From: Enteropsectra breve
Taxonomy: Eukaryota > Microsporidia
Assembly (NCBI GenBank): GCA_024243835.1
Contig: JALPMN010000538.1
Location: 1 to 16,489, forward strand
Direction: 5' to 3'
DNA: 16,489 nt
Position 1 is the stretch's first letter; each line of letters starts with the position of its first letter. The notes under the pieces were generated by a model. The model saw only the letters and a list, made by a program, of their open reading frames with translations. It was not told the origin of the DNA and did not search any database. Positions 7,924-16,007 of this stretch are shown here, in pieces. Position numbers and translations under genes: made by a program.

Positions 7924-8655
7924 ATGGACAGGACAAATGAGTTTCAAAAAATAGTGCAGATTACAAAGATACCGCAGAACGTGCACAAAATACACAATTT
8001 TGGCACTGAAATTGTGAAAAAAGAGCTACAAGTCGAGGATCTGCTGAAAAAACTATCGAAAATACCTATCTTTGAAGCCTTTAGAATCGTTCCCTTATTG
8101 GAGCAGGGCTACAAAGAAGTGGCTGATTTTAAGAACACAGCAGTTGAATTTGCCGATAAAAATGCAGATTCAGAGGAGGTTGTCTGCAATATGCAGTCGA
8201 TAATACGCACGAAGAGCCTCAGGGCAACCCTGAAGCTGAATGAAATACGCCGTAAATGTATGAGCGCACGCAAAGAGACAGCGAAAACCGAGTATTTTGA
8301 CAAGCAGGATAAAAGAGAGGCCGGTGCTGGCAGCCAAGAGATGGCGATGGCCCTCGAGGAAGAACAGGAACAAAAGAGAACACTAAACGAAGAGACTGTA
8401 CAGGAGAGAAAACGAATTGTTAAAAGCATCAGTGAGATTGGGCAGATTGTCGAGGACATATCGATCCACGTGAGTCTACAGGAGGAGAAGTTGAAACGCA
8501 TCGATGACACGATGAAGCGCACAGAGAAATGGAGCAAAAAGGCATCCAAGGAAATTAAGGAAACCTGGGACATTGTAAATAAAGATAGACGGGGGCTAGT
8601 AATCTTCTTTGGAATATGGTTGATAATCTTTCTGATAGTTTGGATTATGAAGTAA
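7924..8655 (+). CDS. SED5: Sed5/syntaxin-5 Qa-SNARE
   Basis: This 243-aa tail-anchored SNARE is expected to drive ER-to-Golgi and intra-Golgi membrane fusion. The N-terminus begins MDRTNEF, matching the DRTxEF peptide of Sed5/syntaxin 5 that binds the SM protein Sly1; this assigns it to Sed5 rather than Sso1, Pep12 or Ufe1. A helical region (about 20-150) corresponds to the Habc domain and a charged linker. The SNARE motif runs from about 157 to 215, with the ionic-layer glutamine at Q186 followed by EEKLKRID, as in QEExxxRID of syntaxin 5. A single hydrophobic segment (224-241) ends three residues from the C-terminus. Yeast Sed5 is 340 aa, so the Habc region is shortened. The ATG follows a GC-rich CCC/GGGG block. 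The gene converges on the B55 gene with 88 bp between stops. Confidence 0.93.
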   Translation: MDRTNEFQKIVQITKIPQNVHKIHNFGTEIVKKELQVEDLLKKLSKIPIFEAFRIVPLLEQGYKEVADFKNTAVEFADKNADSEEVVCNMQSIIRTKSLRATLKLNEIRRKCMSARKETAKTEYFDKQDKREAGAGSQEMAMALEEEQEQKRTLNEETVQERKRIVKSISEIGQIVEDISIHVSLQEEKLKRIDDTMKRTEKWSKKASKEIKETWDIVNKDRRGLVIFFGIWLIIFLIVWIMK

Positions 8656-8691
8656 CAAAGAGACATTGATGTAAAACGCATATTTAGAGAA

Positions 8692-8697
8692 AATAAA
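8692..8697 (+). terminator. AATAAA polyadenylation signal of SED5
   Basis: AATAAA lies 36 bases past the SED5 stop, inside the 88-bp convergent spacer. Confidence 0.5.
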
Positions 8698-8736
8698 TTC
8701 AGTTTCAATTTTTATTATGAGCAAAATCTTCTATGT

Positions 8737-8742
8737 TTTATT
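8737..8742 (-). terminator. AATAAA polyadenylation signal of the B55 gene
   Basis: TTTATT on the plus strand gives AATAAA on the minus strand, beginning one base after the TAG stop at 8744-8746. This is one of the tightest stop-to-signal spacings in the window. Confidence 0.5.
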
Positions 8743-8743
8743 T

Positions 8744-9814
8744 CTAGGATCTATGGTCGTATCGCAGCACCTTGCCATCGTATGCACAGTAAAAGCCATT
8801 TTTATGGTCCACGATGTGCCTGGCGCGTTTTTCAGTGCTGAACTGCCGTTCAGGTCCAACCACAATCTCCTCTGTCTCTGCATTCAGGGGGTTTATTGAA
8901 TAGACCGAGTTGAAATAAGAGCCTGTGTAAATAAACTTTTCGTCGCTGGATATTTTAAATGTCTGGTATATCGCCTCTGCACAGTTTATTTTGTTCTTCT
9001 CCCCGGGATTCAGAAGCAGGTCTTTGATAAAAACAGCCTTTGTGGGATTTCTAATGTCGAACAGAGAAACCGTGTTCAGCTGTCTGCATGCAATTTGATT
9101 TGGATTGACGTATGCGAAGTCAGAAATGGATTTGATATGCTGCTTGTCGTCCGCTGATATTTCAGCAATGCGCTGGGAACTGGGGGAGGCATCGATATCG
9201 TGCAGACAGAGCATTCCGTTTGATGCCGAATATGCAAAAATGCTGTCGTGATACGGGGAGAACTTCGCTGAGTTGATCACAAAAATAATTCCGTTTGTCA
9301 AATTGGGTTTGATATCCACCAGGTTGTAAAACTGTTCCATCCTTTCTGGGCACCACAGGTTTATTCTTATGAAATCACTGCTTAATAAAGATGTTTTTGA
9401 CACGTTGAGACTGAGGGAGTTCAGAACATATGAGTGAATATTTGGCTTCTTGTCGATTTCTATCATCCGATATTCATCCGCCTGAACTTCTCGGCAGATA
9501 TCCAGTGTTGGCAGCATTGGACGGACCTGAAGCGTTTTTATGGACTTTTCGTTCCCGACGAAGAGGATGCTGTTCACACCGCCATCAGTCATTTGCTCGA
9601 TTGCTGTTATTTTCTCTTTGATGTCTTCATTTTCCAAGTAGTCAAATTCTGTTGTAAAAAGAGTGGTTTTGTACTTTTCAGTCGGCCCATATGCCTCTAT
9701 GACGCCGTCCTCCCTTCCGATCAAAACACTGTTCTTGCCGGGAAGCAGGCTGGTTATCCGGTCGCTGTATTCTGCATCAACTCCTGGATCGTACGCAAAT
9801 ATGTTTTCGAGCAT
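8744..9814 (-). CDS. CDC55: PP2A regulatory subunit B, B55/Cdc55 type
   Basis: This 356-aa WD40 seven-blade propeller is expected to direct protein phosphatase 2A to its substrates in mitotic control. B55 landmarks appear in order: FDYLENEDIKEKI (57-69, family FDYLKSLEIEEKI), NSLSLN (132-137), SSDFIRINLW (145-154, family SADDLRINLW), YNLVDIKP (163-170), SASNGMLCLHDI (196-207), ISDFAY (230-235) and TGSYFN (297-302). The normally strict RDYLxVKxWD block is degraded to RQLNTVSLFDIRN (244-256). The protein is shorter than human B55 (about 447 aa) and yeast Cdc55 (526 aa). Several GC-rich antisense frames overlap it, the longest 154 codons, but none has recognisable content. GGG stands at -7 to -5 of the ATG (9814). 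B55 identity is firm; the substrate-binding details may be altered. Confidence 0.94.
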   Translation of the reverse strand: MLENIFAYDPGVDAEYSDRITSLLPGKNSVLIGREDGVIEAYGPTEKYKTTLFTTEFDYLENEDIKEKITAIEQMTDGGVNSILFVGNEKSIKTLQVRPMLPTLDICREVQADEYRMIEIDKKPNIHSYVLNSLSLNVSKTSLLSSDFIRINLWCPERMEQFYNLVDIKPNLTNGIIFVINSAKFSPYHDSIFAYSASNGMLCLHDIDASPSSQRIAEISADDKQHIKSISDFAYVNPNQIACRQLNTVSLFDIRNPTKAVFIKDLLLNPGEKNKINCAEAIYQTFKISSDEKFIYTGSYFNSVYSINPLNAETEEIVVGPERQFSTEKRARHIVDHKNGFYCAYDGKVLRYDHRS

Positions 9815-9818
9815 TGCA

Positions 9819-9821
9819 CCC
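9819..9821 (-). promoter_or_regulatory. GGG element before the B55 start
   Basis: On the minus strand the leader reads AAGGGTGC directly before the ATG, with GGG at -7 to -5. This is the same spacing as the CCC before the 826-aa gene. Confidence 0.45.
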
Positions 9822-10029
9822 TTAAAAATTTGTTTCTTTCAATGTATTTTGGCGGCAAAATTTCAGTGCATTGCACAGGTATAGAGATCTTCAAATAGAA
9901 ATAATACATGGATATGAAGACTATTACATTCAGTAAGGTGCCTTGATACTGATAAAATATATTGTATGATTGACGGTGCTTAATATTCTTACAGATTTAA
10001 AAAGACATATCTTGTCCATTTAGTAACCA

Positions 10030-10212
10030 ATGTTGGATTGTATAAGTATACCGTTATTTAAATTTATATACAAACGTTATATACAAACTTTAAATACAAA
10101 ATTAATGTCAGGTTACAACTGGAAATTCTTAAATTATTATTTCAGTAAAAAATGTAAAGAAAACGGGGAATACTTTAGCTATAACGGAATCTATAAATAT
10201 GAAGACCTTTAG
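10030..10212 (+). CDS. Doubtful 60-codon ORF
   Basis: The 60-residue translation is rich in Lys, Tyr, Asn and Ile, as expected from AT-rich non-coding DNA. No domain, signal peptide or family is recognisable, and no CCC/GGG signal precedes its ATG. The only points in its favour are that no better gene overlaps it and that AATAAA occurs at 10266-10271. More likely spurious than real. Confidence 0.18.
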   Translation: MLDCISIPLFKFIYKRYIQTLNTKLMSGYNWKFLNYYFSKKCKENGEYFSYNGIYKYEDL

Positions 10213-10278
10213 ATCCGAAAATACTATGAACTTAGTAAGTCTAAATATGCAACATAAAAACTATAAATAAATACATGT

Positions 10279-10812
10279 TTATATCTGTAGCTCTGTTTTT
10301 TTCGAGAGTTTTCCTCGTTGCTTTACCAGTCGTTTCTGTATGCCCTTTATCTGCTCTTTCAGCACATAATGATCCAGCTCAACCAAAATGTCTCTGAGCC
10401 TGGGCTCACTGAAGTATTTCAGAATGTCAGTGTAGAAATGCGTCTGTGAATCGATGTCGAGCTTTGATGAAATGCTGCTTATAAAACACGCAATAAAAAT
10501 TGCATTCCAGTGGAGCATTATACTGAGCAGAATTGAAATCCGTTTTGCGTATGCTTTTCCTCTTTTATAAACCAGATCCTCCGACAGAAGCCTTTCTGAA
10601 AAGAGAATGATTCCGCGGAGTGTCCAGTCGTTGATAATCCACTGCACGACCGGGGTTGTCTTCGCCACACTGTAACGATCGATATACTTTCTGAGATTGT
10701 AGCCGATTATTTTGCTGTTTTCTTCGTTCTTTATCCATTCTCCAAAGTTTGCATCATATTTGTCGTCCATTTCCTTGATGTTTTGCTCGATCTCAGAGAA
10801 ACTTGGTTTCAT
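10279..10812 (-). CDS. Conserved-looking hypothetical protein, 177 aa
   Basis: I do not recognise this protein with confidence. The frame stays open upstream to 10887, but only through a TTG; the first ATG is at 10812 and gives 177 residues. Two TATAAAAA boxes lie inside that upstream stretch, so it is more likely promoter than coding. The product is mostly helical and soluble, with a basic C-terminus (KRLVKQRGKLSKK). The middle, about residues 55-115, has W-I, K-R, I-L-L and W-N spacing faintly like the RasGEF catalytic core (pattern kRxxxIxxfIxIAxxLxxxNNFxxxxAIxSxLxS). That is a weak resemblance by eye only. It is divergent from the 249-aa gene across 164 bp. Sampled GC is like the core genes, so it is probably a true gene. 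Confidence 0.7.
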   Translation of the reverse strand: MKPSFSEIEQNIKEMDDKYDANFGEWIKNEENSKIIGYNLRKYIDRYSVAKTTPVVQWIINDWTLRGIILFSERLLSEDLVYKRGKAYAKRISILLSIMLHWNAIFIACFISSISSKLDIDSQTHFYTDILKYFSEPRLRDILVELDHYVLKEQIKGIQKRLVKQRGKLSKKTELQI

Positions 10813-10831
10813 TTGAGGATACTTTTTTCCT

Positions 10832-10839
10832 TTTTTATA
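10832..10839 (-). promoter_or_regulatory. TATA-like box of the 177-aa gene
   Basis: TATAAAAA on the minus strand lies 20-27 bases before the ATG at 10812, and a second copy is at 10844-10851. Microsporidian leaders are often this short. Confidence 0.4.
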
Positions 10840-10916
10840 GGTGTTTTTATAAACAAACGAAAGTATATTAAATGGAGGGAAAACCAAAAAGTTTAAAAAT
10901 ACAGATATCGAATTGC

Positions 10917-10924
10917 TATAAAAA
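10917..10924 (+). promoter_or_regulatory. TATA-like box of the 249-aa gene
   Basis: TATAAAAA lies about 53 bases before the ATG at 10977, in the 164-bp region shared with the divergent 177-aa gene. Confidence 0.4.
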
Positions 10925-10976
10925 GCACTACACCATTGGTCAAAGTTGACTATTAAAAGCGAAAATCAGCATAAAT

Positions 10977-11726
10977 ATGCCAAATCATCCACTGGTGAGA
11001 GATATGTTCAAAGAGAATAAAACTCTTTTCTCAAGTCCCATTATGAAAGAAAAAAATTTGCAGGAATCCAATAAAGGAAGAAGTGTAAAAGACCCAAACG
11101 TTGACAAGCAAGCAGGCAGTGAGAGATGCATAGCAGGTAGCTTTCCCAAGTGTTTCAGTGTGAAGGCATTTAACAGAATCAAGAGCGAGATCGACATGGA
11201 TGTGTTTTTGGCCTTTAACGAATGCCCGGTTGTTGGTAAAACAAAGGCTCTGAAAGACATCGAACAGGAATACAAATGCATCAACGATCAGCTCTACGAG
11301 AGAGCCAAGCGGAACAGAGACAAGATTTTTGAGTCTGACAACGAAAGAATAGATCTTTTCCCTTTCTACAAAATGGCCCTGGAGTCCAAAGACAACTTGC
11401 CTGAAAACATTAATGTCAAAATAAAGAAGAGCATAAAAATGGTAAGCTACTCGTATGCGCTTACAATGCTGTTTCAAAATTATTTTTATTTGATAAATCT
11501 CCACGATAAAATCGAGCTCGAATATGAAAAGTTTATTGAGCGGTACGAAATGACCATCCACACAGTCTTTGCGTCGATGAAAAAGCAGCGGTGCAAAAGG
11601 ATGCTGAGCGAAATCGCCCTTGATAGCGAAATGAAAGCCTTTTTTATGACGATATACAAAATATGGTATGACACGTATCAAGACATCGAACGCGAGATTT
11701 TGATTAAAAACTGCCCAAAGGAATAG
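10977..11726 (+). CDS. Hypothetical helical protein, 249 aa
   Basis: I do not recognise this protein. It has a polar, probably disordered N-terminus (1-60), then a long helical region rich in Lys and Glu (about 85-245). The stretch around 165-185 (ALTMLFQNYFYLINLHDKIE) is moderately hydrophobic but interrupted by charges, so it is not a convincing membrane span. No signal peptide or cysteine pattern is evident. Charge balance and GC-richer codon use support coding on this strand. A longer antisense frame (264 codons) covers the same DNA but encodes an improbable Phe/His-rich sequence. It is divergent from the 177-aa gene and may share its promoter. It is likely microsporidia-specific. Confidence 0.78.
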   Translation: MPNHPLVRDMFKENKTLFSSPIMKEKNLQESNKGRSVKDPNVDKQAGSERCIAGSFPKCFSVKAFNRIKSEIDMDVFLAFNECPVVGKTKALKDIEQEYKCINDQLYERAKRNRDKIFESDNERIDLFPFYKMALESKDNLPENINVKIKKSIKMVSYSYALTMLFQNYFYLINLHDKIELEYEKFIERYEMTIHTVFASMKKQRCKRMLSEIALDSEMKAFFMTIYKIWYDTYQDIEREILIKNCPKE

Positions 11727-11745
11727 CACATATTTACCAAACATA

Positions 11746-11751
11746 AATAAA
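11746..11751 (+). terminator. AATAAA polyadenylation signal of the 249-aa gene
   Basis: AATAAA lies 20 bases after the TAG stop at 11724-11726. Confidence 0.5.
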
Positions 11752-12280
11752 AATTGATAAATCTTGAAAATGGTAACTAAAGTCGATAAATGACATGTAA
11801 ATCTGCTGATAAACTTTGCTTTCAAGATATAATTTAGACAGACATCTGAATTTTTCTTAGGCAGAAAGTAAATATCAAATGAATTTGGCTTGAAAAATGT
11901 AATGATTAATTTTTAAACTGTTTTCACTAAAGTGGCATAGATGCCAAGGCTACAAATAAAATCTTTGTGGTAAGCCTATATATTTTTATTCATTTTAAAA
12001 GAACGGGCGGATATTGCTAACTTTGAGCGAAGAGTTCTTTATGAATTATTTAAATGAAATAATTAATTTTAGAACTAATATCAAGACGAAGTCTCATCCC
12101 ATAATTCTTAGTTGTATCAATATCACTGCGACTAATTGTCTTTCTGATCTAATCAAATTATAGTTGGTATTTCCTTTCACGGTTGCGATCTGAAGAACTC
12201 ATAGAATTGTCAACCTAAGGTGAATATAAGTTGAGAAAACCAGTGAATTTCCATCTTGTGTACGACTGTGCATTCTCCTT

Positions 12281-12292
12281 ATGATCGATCAT
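12281..12292. repeat. 12-bp perfect palindrome upstream of the small secreted protein
   Basis: ATGATCGATCAT is a perfect 12-base palindrome, 51 bases before the ATG at 12344, and is followed by the partly matching TAGATCAATCA. Its position suits a protein-binding site, but nothing in the sequence proves it. Confidence 0.35.
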
Positions 12293-12343
12293 GGTAGATC
12301 AATCACTTTATGAATCTATTTATACGGGGAAAATTCTTTTCAA

Positions 12344-12541
12344 ATGAAGCTCTCATTGGTTCTGATTTTTTCATTCACCTTATGCATGCTAGTTGGAGTC
12401 TCTGTGCTATCTGCAAAAGCTTCACTGGCATCAAGCGACTTATTTCGTGTGTTGAAAGCCCGAAAATGCCGTGAATTGATTAGAGAGTGTCTTGAAAACA
12501 ACAATTGCAAAAGCTGGATGCATTTTTGCCAGAATAAGTAA
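12344..12541 (+). CDS. Small secreted four-cysteine protein (candidate effector)
   Basis: This 65-aa frame begins with a textbook signal peptide: MKLS, then an uninterrupted hydrophobic stretch to about residue 23, then an AKA cleavage site after A26. The predicted 39-aa mature peptide has four cysteines (C42, C49, C55, C62) spaced C-x6-C-x5-C-x6-C in a helical context. This suggests a disulfide-stapled helical hairpin. No family is recognised and no function is assigned; secretion is the only prediction. GGGG at 12326-12329 precedes the start by 15 bases. No AATAAA follows closely, which weakens the case slightly. It stands alone in an AT-rich accessory stretch between lineage-specific genes. 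The ordered signal peptide and cysteine spacing make chance unlikely. Confidence 0.55.
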   Translation: MKLSLVLIFSFTLCMLVGVSVLSAKASLASSDLFRVLKARKCRELIRECLENNNCKSWMHFCQNK

Positions 12542-13773
12542 AATGATTTTTATAAGATAGCAACAGTAACAATTTTAGCTTTCGAAGAGGACTTCGTCCG
12601 ATTTTTAGCACTTTTCGAGCTGACGATCGTAATCATGTCGTAAGGAGAAGCAACTTTCAAGTTAATAATATATTTATCATATATTTTAGGTTATACGGAC
12701 CGTTGATATAATATGATGCGATAATTATATTCTTCATTAGTATTCGCAAATTTATGCTCAGGTATTTTTATTTATAACATTTGTAATAACATTTAGTAAA
12801 CTATTTAGTTCCCTGATATTACAGCTAGACAAATGATTTTAAATTTTTAGTACATGTAAAACAAAGAGTTTGTTTAAACATCTATTTGAGCGTATCTACG
12901 ACAGTTTTTAAAGACATACGCCCTTGATCCTCGTCTCATATGCCATTCTGGTCAACACACTTTAAAATCCTTTAGATGTCTGTCTTTTGCAGTAAGCTTC
13001 TCATTAGCTTTCAGAATAGCATGCTCTATAACAGCTTTCCTTGCTTACTTTGATTAGTGATTTCTACAACTGAAATCCTACAAAAGATCTTAATGTGGGA
13101 AGTTATTTGGCTGTTCATTATTCAAAGCATAAATGCAGTCAAAACTCAAATTATACACATATTCTATAGAATTTTTGGTAAAATTTGCTGTGTCTTTTAA
13201 AAGCATGACAGCTATGTTCATATCTATTGCAATCTTTTTGCTTTTTTAGTTACGGCTCTCATACATTTATTTTATTGATGCTTATAGTAATATAGTTGCA
13301 GTTCTAAAAGGCATTTGATTAAACGGATGATTTCGTATTTTCTCGAGACTTCCTTGTCTCATTTGTTTTGTATTGATTCAGGGATTGGGACTATCGTTAT
13401 GCGACTAATACTGATAGATACGCAAAAATAAGAAATTTTTAACAATACAAGACTATAACCTTTGTAGACAAAAAACAGGTTTTAAAACAAAATAATTTAT
13501 GCCAAAAACTGTTTCCGGATTCTATGAAACTAGGCCGAGCTCTATTGTATCATAAAAACATAAATTCATACTCATTTTCCTGTCATAGCTGCTGAAACAG
13601 AAATGCATAATCGCACAAGCTATTTTCTTGGTAAAAACCTTTTTGGAAGAGAATAGCTCGTATATCTTTATATCTGCACAATAACCTTCTTAAATATATG
13701 ACGATAGGCGCCATGACAGAATTTTGAAAGAAACACGGAAGAAAATGAACTTTTATTTACTTTTAAAAATCAC
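12542..13773. other. 1.2-kb AT-rich spacer
   Basis: No convincing gene is seen. The longest frames that I traced (25 and 34 codons near 12975 and 13327) show no recognisable content. Just past the 65-aa gene, 12583-12599 can fold as CGAAG-AGGA-CTTCG or alternatively GGAC-TTC-GTCC. No tRNA or rRNA signature was found. Confidence 0.5.
13752..13757 (-). terminator. AATAAA polyadenylation signal of the 743-aa gene
   Basis: TTTATT on the plus strand gives AATAAA on the minus strand, about 16 bases past the stop at 13774. Confidence 0.5.
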
Positions 13774-16005
13774 TTATAATCTTATTGCTTCAAGCATTTG
13801 TGCATTGTTGATGTTATAAGACATATATTCAATTGTCAAATTTTCATATTTTTCTTCTTGAATTTTTCCACAGAACTTCTCACAAAACATGGAAAAGCTA
13901 GCTTTCAAGAGTTCAACATCAAAAATTTCAGACTCTTTATTTCTTAATTTTAGCGTAAGTTTCACATCTCTGCTTGTTTCAACAACCACACTGTGAAACA
14001 CATAGCAGATACCTTCTATATTGTTATTAAAATCGCATCCTGTTTCACTGTTTATAACGATGTTTGCATCCAAGTTTAATATTAGATGATTACCATTCTG
14101 CATAGCGGACGAAATAGCATTATATATTGTGTAAGAACTAGGAATATCGAAGTAATTCAAAATAAACTCAAATGCTTCAATGTATAGAGCTAAGTTTGTA
14201 ACCATTAGGTGAATATTTCTGACATAATGCATGGTACTAGTTATAGCACACATGGTTAGATTTTCTATTTTACAGTTTTTTAAGGCATCTTTTGCATAGG
14301 TAAAATGAGTTGTGGTCTCAACATGATTTCCAGAATCTCCGAGCGGCTTAAATAGATACCTAGGATCTTGTTTTACGAGGATTGCTGGGTCCATGTAAGT
14401 GAAGTTTCTAATATAAATTCTTTTGCTAGACCTTACTTTTCCTCTGAGATTTCCGTTTTTAAAATTTACATTTATTTTTTCAGCATAGGCCTTTTCTTCA
14501 GGTGGCAAATCACCAGGAAACTCATAGAGCATGTTACAAGATGTTGTATCCCTTATTTGCATATCTGGGAATACTTCAAAAATATATGAAAGTGCACCAT
14601 AATGCCCCACAAAATGAGTGATGCTTTTTTTAAGCGGGCATTCGTTTTGAAAAATCTTATCAACAACTATGTAATCGATTTCACCATAATAACCCATGAC
14701 TCCGAACTTCTCTAGTGCTGCTTCACTCACTATCTGTACTAATTCATCTGGAAAAGTCACAAATCCATTTATAAATAGTGATTTGAGCTCAGGCAGTGTT
14801 TTCAATGTTATTTCAACTATCGAAATGAGGAATTCGTCTATATTCATTTCTGGGATTTGATCTGCCTGCGATGAGCTACAAAGGGGAAGCAAATTGTAAA
14901 TATAAACCTCCGCTATATCACTAAGAATGCACATAAGCTGAATATACAGGCTAAAATTGTGTTCAAAATCACTGGGAATAGTCAAAGGCGAAGAATCCCT
15001 TTTCTTAAAAACAGGAACAAAGAATGGCATTAATATTTCAAGTCTTTTGTTTGCTCGATGATTTAGCATATTTATCTCAGCAACAAAGTTTAGCTCTGTG
15101 AAGGGTTCATTTGTGTTTTGATCAGCAGCATTTAGAAATATTCGCTCGCCGTTGTTTTCATACAGCAAATCATAAGCGAAAAATACCGCTTCTGACCCAA
15201 GGAATATTTTGCTGACGTAACTTTCTACCAAATCTATCTTCAGTAGTCTGATATAGCTTTCAAGGGGTTTTGTTTGTTTTATCCATGCAGTAATAACTTG
15301 GCCGTTTTCGTCTTCATGCTGTGTTTCTTCATTGTTTAATAGTGCACGAAATCTGTCCAGTATGCAATGTGTTTGTAATAAATACACAAAATTAATGCAA
15401 AATAGGTTAATGGCTTTTATTCTCAAATGAAACGGCTTTCCATCATCATCGAAATAAAGGTCAATTTCTTCTTCATAAGGAATCTCTAGAAATTCAAATG
15501 CCTTCAGAAATTCGAGTGCCTTTTCTTCGGTCAAAAATTCATTAAGGTTATAACACCATCCGGTTGTCATTTGAAAGACATCATATAATACTTGAAGTGA
15601 AAAACTTAAGTTAAATTCTTGAGCTTCCTTCGAGACACAATCTGCAATAAACAAAGAAAAAGAGTCATGCTTCTTAAGTTTAGATTCTATTAGTTTTTCA
15701 TAATATTCATAGGTGTCTGATGTGCTGCAGTATACTTTAATTTCTGCCAATACATTTTGATAAAGATCATTTTTTCTAATAAGAAGATCAAGCTCAGACG
15801 ATACCTCAGATCTTGATCCATTTCCAGCAAAATAAGCCATTTGGAACTGTTTGGACATAAAGAGATCTCTAAAATCAAAGATTTTTGTTATATTGCTATC
15901 TTTTAGAGTGATTTTAAATTGATTTGTGTAAGGGCGTTGACAACTGTTTGGAACCATTTTGGATAACGTGTTACATATGATTGCTATTGTGGGAAGTATT
16001 TTCAT
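13774..16005 (-). CDS. Large lineage-specific protein with possible signal peptide, 743 aa
   Basis: I do not recognise a domain in this 743-aa protein. The N-terminus (MKILPTIAIICNTLS) has a short hydrophobic core compatible with a signal peptide, though not a strong one; no other membrane helix is evident. The rest alternates helical and strand-like segments, with about 17 scattered cysteines and acidic patches (for example around residues 177-190). Its codons are visibly AT-richer than those of the core genes. The long open frame, a CCC at -5 to -3 of the ATG (16005) and an AATAAA 16 bases past the stop make it a real gene. Large, possibly secreted, lineage-restricted proteins at gene-poor edges are typical of expanded microsporidian families, which often sit near chromosome ends. 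Membership in a specific family cannot be claimed. An alternative start at M17 would remove the signal. Confidence 0.85.
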   Translation of the reverse strand: MKILPTIAIICNTLSKMVPNSCQRPYTNQFKITLKDSNITKIFDFRDLFMSKQFQMAYFAGNGSRSEVSSELDLLIRKNDLYQNVLAEIKVYCSTSDTYEYYEKLIESKLKKHDSFSLFIADCVSKEAQEFNLSFSLQVLYDVFQMTTGWCYNLNEFLTEEKALEFLKAFEFLEIPYEEEIDLYFDDDGKPFHLRIKAINLFCINFVYLLQTHCILDRFRALLNNEETQHEDENGQVITAWIKQTKPLESYIRLLKIDLVESYVSKIFLGSEAVFFAYDLLYENNGERIFLNAADQNTNEPFTELNFVAEINMLNHRANKRLEILMPFFVPVFKKRDSSPLTIPSDFEHNFSLYIQLMCILSDIAEVYIYNLLPLCSSSQADQIPEMNIDEFLISIVEITLKTLPELKSLFINGFVTFPDELVQIVSEAALEKFGVMGYYGEIDYIVVDKIFQNECPLKKSITHFVGHYGALSYIFEVFPDMQIRDTTSCNMLYEFPGDLPPEEKAYAEKINVNFKNGNLRGKVRSSKRIYIRNFTYMDPAILVKQDPRYLFKPLGDSGNHVETTTHFTYAKDALKNCKIENLTMCAITSTMHYVRNIHLMVTNLALYIEAFEFILNYFDIPSSYTIYNAISSAMQNGNHLILNLDANIVINSETGCDFNNNIEGICYVFHSVVVETSRDVKLTLKLRNKESEIFDVELLKASFSMFCEKFCGKIQEEKYENLTIEYMSYNINNAQMLEAIRL

Positions 16006-16007
16006 AT

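Larger units (their letters stand above)
9815..10278. other. AT-rich spacer between the B55 gene and the 177-aa gene
   Basis: This 464-bp stretch contains the upstream region of the B55 gene and the 3' flank of the next minus-strand gene. It includes one doubtful 60-codon frame (10030-10212) and a short direct repeat of TATATACAAAC near 10065-10090. Confidence 0.5.
11727..12343. other. 617-bp spacer with small stem-loops
   Basis: No reading frame of substance is visible. Two local structures stand out. In 11947-11977, AGGCT/AGCCT arms enclose ACAAA/TTTGT. In 11998-12040, AAAGAAC/GTTCTTT arms enclose a GC-richer loop. GGGG at 12326-12329 lies 15 bases before the next ATG. Confidence 0.45.

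Noticed and set aside
8109..8708. 199-codon minus-strand frame over SED5
   Set aside because: It is antisense to a gene identified by the DRTxEF peptide, SNARE motif and tail anchor. Its Ser/Leu/Arg-rich translation has no recognisable content.
9434..9898. 154-codon plus-strand frame over the B55 gene
   Set aside because: It is antisense to a clear B55 homologue and its translation is cysteine/phenylalanine-rich without any motif.
11031..11825. 264-codon minus-strand frame covering the 249-aa gene
   Set aside because: It is longer than the plus-strand gene, but its translation is Phe/His/Val-rich with no domain, as expected for antisense of a Lys/Glu-rich protein. The plus-strand frame has balanced charge, a TATA box and AATAAA.
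13321..13431. 34-codon frame starting at 13327 in the large spacer
   Set aside because: It has no conserved motif, no start signal and AT-rich random composition.
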